The notes below the pieces were generated by a model. That model did no database searches. It saw only the letters and a program-made list of their open reading frames with translations, and was not told where the DNA came from. From Haliotis asinina (lineage: Eukaryota > Mollusca > Gastropoda > Lepetellida > Haliotidae), in assembly GCF_037392515.1 (NCBI RefSeq), contig NC_090288.1:61179673-61243672 (forward strand): a stretch of 64,000 nucleotides of DNA, written 5' to 3'. This document shows, in pieces, positions 49,301-61,300 of the stretch. A program made the position numbers and the translations under genes. Position 1 is the first letter of the stretch. Every line of letters begins with the position of its first letter.

Positions 49301-52300
49301 GAGCACATAGTGGAGTACAGCAAGGAGAAGTTCTACATCACAACCTGCATCAGGAACCCACACTAGAAATGATGTTAGCCAAATGAAGTAACTGAAAACC
49401 AAGAAATGGGGAGCTACAGAGTAGTATACTGTATGACAACTGACATGCATAGTGACATCGGTTACCAACAGGACAGACGAGAATGGCATAGTGATGTCAG
49501 TACAATGTGACCTCTTGCAAATATGTACTACTGTACAAAATGAAACCGGTTTTGGTTTGAAGCCATTGAAATAACAAAATGACCACTATTTTGTCAATTT
49601 AATGCATGTGAGACATATAGGTAAGAAATAAAATACTAACTTAATCTTATTACATACAAACTATACAAAACTTGTAACACTCATTTCTTATTATTCATAC
49701 GTAAGGAGACCTCATGTAATACTCTCTATACCTGCAGGTTGGATGTTACCTGTAGATAGGACATTACCTGAAATTGCATGTTACCTGAAGAAGAACATTA
49801 CCTGTTGAGTGCATGTTACCTATAGATTGCATGTTACCTGAAGACAGAGCATTATCTGTAAAGTGCGTGTTACCTGTAGATTGCTAGTTATCTGTAAACA
49901 GAGCATTACCTGTAGATATAGGTTGATGAACCAGGTGAGGGAGTACTGATACATGGGGTCAATGTTGGCCAGGTCAGAGATGGTGAAGAACAGCATGCTG
50001 CCATGTTTAGCCACCTGTAACAAAGTAGACACACGAACTACAAACATGATCTTTTTATCTTAGTACTGACAAGTGTGGCCACTCAAATCACAAATGTAAT
50101 GTTTTTGTCTTCCTGTCCATAGATAGGACTGTGAAATTTACATCCGATTGTAGATAAGGCTTGTTGGCTTTGCAGGAATTATCATTCAAGGTGTTAGATG
50201 GGTATAATATGAACCTAACATACTCACTGGCTTGTAGCCGTTTCTGACTTGGTCGATCTCCGCCTCAGTCTGAGAAGCAATCTGCTGTTTCTCTGAAATC
50301 TCTTCAGACAAAACCTTGCTTGATGACAATATTTCTATGGCTGTCTCGTCTTCAAGAATGTTTCCCTTAAAGATATAATGTGCCATGTGCATATCAGTTT
50401 AAGACACAGACTGAAGTCCACATCAGTTATAAAGACATATAGATTTGACTAGACACAATCATTGATCAAATCAACTGTAACTAACTGAAGCTGGAGATGT
50501 TAACAAGACCTCCAAAATCTGGGATGTTGATCAGACCTGCCAGATCTACTGAGCTGGGATGTTGATCAGACCTGCTAGATCTACTGACCTGGGATGTTGA
50601 TCAGACCTGCCAGATCTACTGAGCTGGGATTTTGATCAGACCTGCTAGATCTACTTACCTGGGATGTTGACAAGACCTCCAGGATCTTGTCCTCAATCTC
50701 CTTCAGCTGGCGTTTGTTCTTGGCACTCTCCACAATCAGCTGGTTCTTTGTCTCCTCCAACTCCGGCTTCTCCTTGGCAGCCACAATCCCCAGCAGCTGG
50801 TCCTCCAGACCCAGAGGGGTGATCATGAAGTTCAAGAGAGTTACCTGCAGTTGGAGTAACTAGATGAACCTATGTGTGTACGATAAGGACTGAGCATCTC
50901 TAGCTTCTACTGTCACTCTGTGTTTGCTGATTAAACATTGACCGATACAAGTATTATGATTTCCTGCCTGGGATTGATAAAAATACAGGATCAGCCAGGG
51001 AGGGCAGTATTCCAGAAAGGGTTGGGCCATAGAGAATGCAATATGATTCAGGGACTGTGAAGTAGGCTACTGTGAAGGTGAAATTTTACACGCTTGTTCC
51101 AAAGTATGAGTCTATGTACTCCATTACTAACAGAACAAAATAAAAAGACTTCAACATCGTAGTGTACGTATCCTATCTAGATGGTTTCTGTTCTCTGACC
51201 TTCACAGACACCTCAGGCAGGTAGTGTGGGTTCCTGATGCAGGTTGTGATGTAGAACTTGAAGTCCTTGCTGTACTCCACTATGTGCTCTCCAATCCGGA
51301 TGTAGTCCAGGCCGTTCTGATAGAAAAGTGGGAAAAATCTTTGTCATTACCTGTCATTGCTAACATTTATAACAGACGGTATTAAATATTTCAAGACATT
51401 ATCTTGACTGATTATGGTTTCTATTTTCCATCTAAACATGGGAAATCAATTTTTAAGTAAACTTACCAGCGTTACCCCTTGTCAAAAATAAAACTGGTAC
51501 AGATCTGGAGAGAGGAAAACTACTAAATAGGATACTTTATTATCCTGTAAATATTTATACCATGCAAGATCAGGAATAGCCTTACAGACAAAATACAGTT
51601 ATAGTTATGAATCAATTTAAATTTGTATATGAGTACAAAATACACCAAAAATATCTTTTGTCTTAGCATCATCTAATTTATTATCATCTCTATCTATAAT
51701 AGAAGAAGGATCTACCACAGCAAACAAATTGTCTGTATTTCAAAATTTACAAACATACATATCAGAGGGACACACACTGGAGATAAACCTGCATATCCTT
51801 AGTATGCAGACACTCTCTGGAAATAAACATGTACATCCTACAGACACACACTGGAGAAAAACGTTCATTTACTACAGGCTCACACCTCAGATAAACATGT
51901 ATATCCTACATACCAGCACCTCAGATAAACATTCATATTCTGCAGACACACACTGAAGATAAACATTCATATTCTACAGACACAAACTGAAGATAAACAT
52001 TCATAGTCTACAGACACAAACTGAAGATAAACATTCATATTCTACAGACACACACTGAGGATAAACATTCATGCTTTACAGACACACACTGGAGATAAAC
52101 ATTCATATCCTATAGGCACACATTGGAGACAACATGCATATAATACAGGCACAAACAGGAGATAAAAATGCATTACCCTCGAACACACACTGGTGATAAA
52201 CATGCTTTCTCTACAAACACTAACTGGAGATAAATATGCATAAATCACAGACACGTTGAATATACACACACCTATCCTACACGTACTGGAGCTAAACATG

Positions 52301-55300
52301 CATGTCTCATAGAAAAACACTGGTGATATGGATTATAATGTACACCACAGACAGACACTAGTGTTATACATGCAAAGGCAGAAGGAACAATTTACTTACA
52401 TCCTTGAAAGTAGCAGGAAATAAGAAATGAGATATATAAAACATATTGTAGTCTTTCCTGCAATCCAATTGGTTAATTACCCAAAGTACCCATGTACATG
52501 TGTTACATCTGATGATTATCAAGCAACACTGTCAACAGTGATCCTACATGTCTAGAATAGGTGAATGAGTGAAGTCGTTTTCACACTGCTGTCAGATCTG
52601 TTCCTCTGTTCACATCTGTTAGGGAATGTCTTCAGTTATGGTGTGATTACCATGGTAATAAATTATCATGTGCCAAATGGACTGAGTTCAATTACCAATC
52701 ATTGTAAACCAAAAGTTACTGTGTTCTGTAATCTGATTGGTTGAAAAACATGATTAAATGGTATTAGATTCCCGGAAACTGAAAGACTATTCACCGCGTA
52801 TTGACACCTAAACAATTGTTTTGTTGTGTCATCAACAGTGGTGACGTCATTCAAATCATATTGTGACGTAAAGTTAGAATGACGTCACAAATGAGCAACT
52901 CCAGATGCTACCATGAGAACCAGCTGAAACGGCCAGCTGATGACACTTCACTGCTGTGTCCGTATTCGATGTAAACGAGTGCAGACACTAAAACTCCTTT
53001 GGTTTACTTTTGTGTTTACAATGTCGATAAACATCATGTGTTGGCCAATTTCCGGGTGTTATTGAGTATTTGAAGCACGGGAATATTTCATTTGAAACCT
53101 CCGGCTGACGCCGCCGGTTCCAAATGCATTCCCGTGCTTCAAATACTCAATAACACCCGGAAATTGGCCAACACATAATGTTTATCTCCTAACTGATATT
53201 CTCCTGACCTGTTTAAATGTCTGTTTCAGTAGGATAGGTTCCAGGATAGGGTCCAGCTCCTCCCCAATGTTCTCCAGGAGACACGGGTTGCCAAACTGTA
53301 GAACAAATCATACACAGATGTCAACACACTTCATACATCATACCTCTTAAATCTAAAACACTGCATTCAAATGGCATTCAGTTACATCACAGTTAGTGAA
53401 AACAAGTAATATACAGCGCAACCCATACAACCTCTGTAAAACAATTTAGTTTTGCATGGCCCAAATAATTAATTATGGATTTGTATGTATGTATTTCTGA
53501 TGTCTAAACGTTTGATGACTTCACATCTCTCCACTCAAGAGACTTCAGTACTCAGTGCCTGAATCATAATAAGGAGCCATTTGGCTCCCTGGGAAAATAT
53601 TGGATGTGGAGATGTGCTGGGCCAGAGTTCCAGGAGTCCTACCTGAAGACAGTTCTCTAATCCTCGGGTGTAGTTGGGGTCTGACAGTTTCACAACCTCC
53701 AGCTTGTTGGCCTTCTCCATGTTCTTGATCCACTTATTGGCCTGACCTTGAGGGTCAATCATCAGTGGCCATCGGTTGGCTGACGTCACGATGATTGCAT
53801 TGTCCACAGAGTAGCTGCAGGGAGACATGAGAGGTAACTAAACAACTGGCAGAGATACACAAGCTGGGCCAGTTTGTGTCACTTTGTGGTTAGGATATTT
53901 CAAGCAAATTGTTGGTAAATCATGAGCCTTTGGTGACAGAACAGTATAAAAATTATTTAAATCACTGCACTGTCTGGTCCAGAATCGATCATTTACCAGC
54001 CACCCTCATACTGATGCAGGGTTGCTGAATGTGGCATTGAATGACGAGCACACAACAGTTTATATAGGGTGAAGTTACTAAATGTGTTGTGCTCAGATTC
54101 AAAGAAAACTTCCTTTTGCAGTCTAGGATACAAGACAAAGACTCAATAGTACTTACAGATGTCCAGAATACTTTGACAATATGGTACTTACTTGTCCACT
54201 GGGAGACCAGCTATTTGCCAGTCCCGAATCTTGACTGGATCTCCAAGAGTGCTTGACAAAGAGAAGGTCTCAGATACTGGGATCCCCTTGTCTTTGCACA
54301 TGTCATACCACTCCTTTAGACACTCCTGCAACACAGATTACATCCATATGTCACAGATGACGCACTGAGATCACAGATCATACACAGACTTCACAGAAGT
54401 CACAAAGAGATCACAGATGGCACACAGAGTTCACAAAGGATGTATACACAGATGTCATAGATGATGCACAGAGATCACGGATGTCACAGATGACAGAGAT
54501 AACAGATGACACACAGAAATCAGGCCACACAAATGACTCCCAGAGATCACCAATGACTCCCAGATGGCACGGATGACATACAAAGATCACAGTAGATCAA
54601 AGATGATACACAGATGTCACAGATGACAAAGATCACACATGTCACACTGAGATCACAGATGTCACAGATGACAAAGATCACAGATGACACACAGAGTTCA
54701 TAGATGTCACACAGAGATCACACATGACACACAGAGATCACAGATGACACTCAGAGATCACAGATCACACAGATTACACCCAGAGATCACAGATAATACA
54801 CAAATGTCACAGATGACACCCAGATGTCACAGATGACACATAGATATCACAGATGACACACAGATGTCACAGATGGCAAACATATGACACGCACATGTTA
54901 CAGATGATGGACAGATGTCATACTTGGATCACAAATGATTATTATTCTTGTGTTAATCTGGAATCAAAATGATGTTTATGGAAAGGCCATCGTTAGGATG
55001 AGGTAGTGCTGTACATCAAGCCTTTCTCACCAGTCTATAATCCAGAATGAAAGGTCCAAGATAGGCTACCACACTGGCGGAGAGAAGGACATCACCCACA
55101 ATGTTATCATACGTCTCACTGAGCTCATGGACATTCTGTGTCCATCGTGACCTTTCTCCACCTAGACCACTGATCAGCTTGTTGGCCCTCTCTATCTTCA
55201 CCTTCGTCAACTCAATGTTGTCCTCCAAGTTCTGTAAAGTGGATATCAGTCAGATTCAAATATTTGTGATTATGATATACAAATTTGTAATGACTTCTAA

Positions 55301-58300
55301 AAGATAGAGAACAAAAGAAGCTCAGCTTCCTATCTCTTTCCTATCTCCTCAGCTCCTTACTGAACCATTCTGATAATAATCATGAGACCATTTCTGAAGG
55401 TTCCTTTTAAGCAGTATCTTTGGTACTGAAACAAATCAGCCCTGACCTTTTTCTCAGTTTGCTTCTGGTTGAGATGGTCATTGAGGTTGGCAAGCTTGTC
55501 ACGAACAGTCTTTAGTTCTGTCTGCTTCTCCTTCAGCTTGGCCATCTGGTCCTCAAGGACACCTTCTGCCATTGCCAGACTCTGCTGCTTGGGAGCCACC
55601 ACCTACAGAATATCAGTCAGTCAGTCAGTCGGTTGGGTTAAATTCAGATATATCACAGTGTATCAAGACATTGTGGAAAACCCCCAAGTGATGCTGGTTT
55701 CACAAGGGTTTTACTTGTAAACCCACAAGCACAGGAAAGATGTCCTTATCTCAGTGGGCTGGATAACCATCAAATCTCAGTGGGTAGAATCCAGAGAGTG
55801 AGGCCCTTGAATTCAGTGACTACCCTGATTGACTCTTATGGCAAGACAAACTTTTCTCCCCACCTCCAGCTCTATGATCAGACACCACTCACCTTGATGA
55901 CACCATCATAAACATCCATGGCCCGTACCCACTTGCATAAACCCTCACAGGCTGAGGACACATTTTTGATGATGGCTGGATCAAAGTCAGGGTTGTTGAT
56001 GTACTTCTCTCGGATCTTCTTGATGGTTGCTGCTGGAATGTTGTCTTTGTCATACTCCTTAAGTGACTCCAGAAACTTCATGTCTCCCAACATCTGCATA
56101 TCACATATAAGTGGAAGAAATTCATAACTGACTAATTTTACAAGTCAACATTGAACATATTTTTCATGCGGACTAACTTCTAGAAAAGAATTACTTCTTA
56201 AAAACAGTTTTTTTTTCCATCCATCAATAATGGGTAATTACAATGTAGATAATCATTTAATGAAGCTACATAACAATAACAGAAGCGCACGTAAAATCAA
56301 TTTAATGACAGTAACTATAAGTAGATAATTTAACCTCACCACTTTAGTCAGCTAGGTGGCCATACAGTAGAGTGTCTGACCATGGATCTGAGGTATGCGT
56401 TTCCAATCCCGCTTGGGAAAATATTTGTATTGTGAGTTTAATCTTGATATTTTCCAGTTGATTTCAAACACGCATGTATCATTTGAAAGTTGATGTCCAT
56501 ATAAATTTGAGAAAAGTAAAACCTGGGAAGCGGCCTTACTAATGAAAAGTGAAACCTGGGAAGAGGTCTTTCTAGCGAAACGTAAAACCTGTCCCTCCAA
56601 AACAAAAACCTCAAATGCAGTTATTCTGGGAAAACAAGAGATGACCTAATATATCGTGAGAAGCCCACTTTAGGTGTATATTTCAGGCTAACACATGAAG
56701 TGAAAGGGTCTGTAATGAAACTGAAAGTTAGGTGGATCTTCCCCATCACATCAGTTGCCTCCCACATGTTTGACCCAGAATACGGAAATCCATACTTTCT
56801 GTATTATAAAAATGACAGGAGTAATATGAAGAACAACCTATTTCCAGCTCAAGCATATGTTACCCCAGTGGAATGCTGCTGGTAGTCTTCCGCTGACATC
56901 TATATTTGCCAAGTTACTTACCTTCCTGGCAGGGGCCCAGTAGTCTTCTCCAGTCTTGCCATTTGGGTCCACCTTCCTCTCAGGCTTGATTCCCTGATAC
57001 GAACAGGCAACCACTCACAAATATGAACAACATACTGACAACAGAAACATCATCATCAACATTTCAAAAACATCACATATAAAAGCTGAAACATATAACA
57101 GAAACACCATCATAAACATTTCAAGAACTTCACTTATAACAAGCCGAATTAACAATATATCATCAATATCTCAGCCAAACCAAATGTTGGCACAGTATCG
57201 TGTTCAAGTGATTCTGTAAATCACACCTACCTTCATGATGCAGACAGCCTCCATCACCAGCTTCACCCCTGACGGAGGATTCTGCAGGTTTTTTACGATG
57301 GATATGTCATTCTGCTTCAGAGTGTTGAGGGCGGCAACAGCAGCGTTCAGGGCGGGCAGAGCTACAGCAAGCTTGGCCTCACATTCATCCTTAGAAGAAA
57401 ACAAATTCAAGGGTCAAAAACAAGTAAATGATAAAAACAGTAAACATCTTTACCTTTATTTTCATGACAAATATACAAACATGCATGAGGCAAATATTTT
57501 TACAAAAAATGCCTTTATAGCAATAACGGCTTCACCTTATTTACAAAGCCCAAACTGCAATAGAAAGTTTAATGACAGCTGACACAACGTACCTGGGTGA
57601 ATCTTGTAGACTCACCTGCATATACATATTCTTGTAACTTACCTTGTCATCACACTAAGACTTACAGTGAAATCAACAACATAGGAAACACCAAAGTGGC
57701 TCACCTTGACACCGATGGTCCATGTTACTCACCTTGACACTGATGGTCCATGTGACTCACCTTGACACTGATGGTCCATGTGACTCACCTTGACACTGAT
57801 GGTCCATGTGACTCACCTTGACACCAATGGTCCATGTGACTCACCTTGATAGCCTTTGCCTCCATGGCAGCCTTGTTGGCGCGAGCCTCATCTGCCTCCA
57901 CAATGCCCTTCTTCTCCTCCACCTCCACCGTCTCCTCCTCAATGATTTTAATGAGCTCTTCAGTCTCCTTGCTTGTCTCGATCAACTTTGGCTGAAGGTC
58001 TATGAGTTCCTCTTGCATCACATTGATCTACAGAACAAGAAGAAATGCCATGATCTGCAGCTACTCATGATCCTGCACATGGGATATGTCACATGACCTG
58101 GCTTATAGTGGGGTTAGTCTTGTCCACACCCCACTCATATATCTACTAACTGTAGCAGTTATACACAATATCACCCAAGTGTGTTTTGACATCAAAATCC
58201 ATCAATAAGAGCTATTACAAGTTCAAATCTTTGAAGCTTGTGATGGTATATTTGATTTTAAAGCACAAAAGAGTTAGAACTCATTTGTCATTAAAAATAA

Positions 58301-61300
58301 AATTAAAAACTGTTTCATTTCATAATTAGTAAAAACAATGTCTTCAGTGAACAACCACCTATCAGCTTCGGCTGCAGAGACATCAGTGAAGTCATTTCAT
58401 ATCAACATCATGCAAGCAATATCTCCTGTGGAATAGTGGCAACAAAACCATTTCCACATTGATGTCAACATCACGCAAGCAATAAAACCTGTGGAATAGT
58501 GGCAACAAAACTATTTCCACACTGATGTCAACATCACGCAAGCAATAAAACCTGTGGAATAGTGGCAACAAAACTATTTCCACACTGATGTCAACATCAC
58601 GCAAGCAATATCTCCTGTGGAGTAGCGGCAACAAAACCATTTCCACATTGATGTCAACATCACGTAACCAATAAAACCTGTGGAATAGTGGCAACAAAAC
58701 TATTTCCACAATGATGTCAACATCACGCAACCAAAAAAACCTGTGGAATAGTGGCAACAAAACCATTTCTGCATTCATAAGAAGTCTCTGCCAAAAGCAG
58801 AGTCAATTGTACACTGCGCAGATATTTGTTTCAGCAGTCCTACACTTGAATGATGTTTGTAAACTGGTGGGGTCTGAACCAAACAATCCAGTGATTGGCA
58901 TCATGTGATATGATGACAGAGCATGTGTTTATGAATCACCATGAAATAGTGATGATAACAGGTGTTTGCGAATAATGAGACAGAAAGAAAGGTGTGACAC
59001 CCTGGATGAGGTATGCAAGGGATTATACATGGAAGAGTTCCTCACCTGAGATTCAGAGAACTCCAGTTTCTCCAGACCCACCATGTACCTGTTCTTCAGT
59101 GTCAAGATCTCCAGCCTCTTCTTGTTTAACAGATTCTTGAAGGTCTTGATCAGTTCCAAGTAGGAAGTTGGAGTCACATAGTTCCTTCGCCTCATCGTTT
59201 CATAGTACCTACGTTAAATAACTGATTATGCTTTAAGTTCACTTAAAGGTATTTTCCAGCACTGATGGACACTAGCAATAAGGTTCACACATTGTAATAG
59301 TTGAGAGTCAAACCTTGGCACTCAGTATAATGAATGAGAGTTATAACGATGAGGTAATGGTGTTGGTTGGAAAATGCCACCTGTAAACATACATATATAC
59401 CACTGTATTACTGACCTGGTTGAGAGTGCACGGACACTCTCATGGAAGTGTTTGCACATAACTACTGTATTGTCTCTGACATCCTGTGACATCTCCACCT
59501 CATCCAGGAACTTGTTGGCCACGAGCTCCAGGGCATCCTCCGGCCATGCCTACACCAACACACAGTACTGTCAGAGCATAGTTTGTTCACAGGATGAATA
59601 CTGATTGACTGCAAAGTGTACTCGTTATTATTACTGCATGTTTGCTCTATGTACAATATGATATATGGATTCACTCATTCAGGATCTAAGCCTGGAGCCA
59701 GAGAACCTTAATCAATATACCACAGAAAAATATCAGTCAGTAGGGCATATAGTAGTACCATATAGTAGGACACATAGTGGGAATATTGTGTAGTAGGACA
59801 TCTGGTACTTCAACCCCAAAATGGGGTGTGAGGCACATCAATTACTAACATAGCATCTTCTGCTGTACGGAGGATGGGTACAGGATGTACTCGTCAATCC
59901 CATTCTATCCACTACCCATTCATTTCTGTCAGCATATATTTCCCTGTCCCCCGACCCCAAGTGGATGGCCTGACCTTGAACCAGTCTATGGTGCAGCAGT
60001 TGATGAGGGAGGGGAACATCCGGAGTCTGTTCCGGAAAGTGTCTCCAATGGGACTGAATGCCAGCACAACATGAAGGTTACGTCGTATCCGCTCTATGAA
60101 CTTGTTGTACATGTTCAAGGGAGTGAACTCTATCTGAAGGTTTTCCTGCTGACAAACCACCTGCATCTGCAAGTTACCAGTGATAGACCCGATCATTGCC
60201 AAGGCTATCAAAATCCTTAACAATACGACAAAGACATCAAAATCCTTACCAAGATGACAATAGTGATGTCAAAATCCTTACCGAGACAACATTAGAGACC
60301 ATCAAAATCCTTACCCAGATGGCAATAGATAGTCTTCAAAATCATTACCAAGATGACAATAGAGAGTTTTCAAAATCCTTACTGAGATGACAATAGAGAG
60401 TCTTCAAAATCCTTACCAAGATGACAACAGACATCAAAATCCTTATCGAGATGACAATAGAGACATCAAAATCCTTATCGAGACGACAATAGAGATGTCA
60501 AAATCCTTACTAAGACAACAGTCGGTGTCAAGAACAAGATGGCATTTACAGTTGAACTGTTAATGATGACCATACAAATAATGTATAGATTAAAATGTTA
60601 AATTTTATTTCACTATTGAATCAAATTTAGATAGTAATGTCCCTTGACAATATATCAAGACATCCTTAACGAGCCTGACAACAATGGTTTTCAAAAACAA
60701 GAATTTACAGTATTTATGTTTCTCCTTGATAACAGCTTGCTCTCAACTCCACTAATCTCAGTAATATGACTCGATACCAACCTTCTCAATAATCTCCAGG
60801 CGTTCCTCGTTGTCGTACAGGTTTGGGATATCTCCGGTGTTCAGGATCATATTCACATCCTCCAGAAAGGACTCATCCTGTAACAGTTACCACTGTTACA
60901 TCCTATATATGTATAAACTACATATCAGACCTGATCAACATTACATCATGAGCACTGATCCATGCAACTGGCATGCATCGATCATCTAAGACAGTCAGTC
61001 TAGCTGATCACATCTTACGACAAGCATGGGATTCCTGGAGTCATTTTCAACCAGCATCTTCACAATTGAAAAGTTATATATCAGACATCATCTCTATAGA
61101 TGCTTGCCTTGATCTGGTGGTCTCCAAACAGGAAGACCGTGGACACTCCCTCATCCCCAGCTCTCCGCATCATCCGCTTCAGATCATCTCTCCACTCTAC
61201 GGTTGTATAGTTCTTGGTGATCTCAATTTGGAATAGCTCAAAGTCAGACATAAATGCTGCCAGTCTGGTGACACTCTGACGACCACTGCCTCCAATACCT

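Noticed and set aside
58392..58778. 128-codon minus-strand frame (repeated LLPLFHRFY motif)
   Set aside because: Entirely made of the 63-bp minisatellite, whose length is a multiple of three; it lies in a dynein intron.
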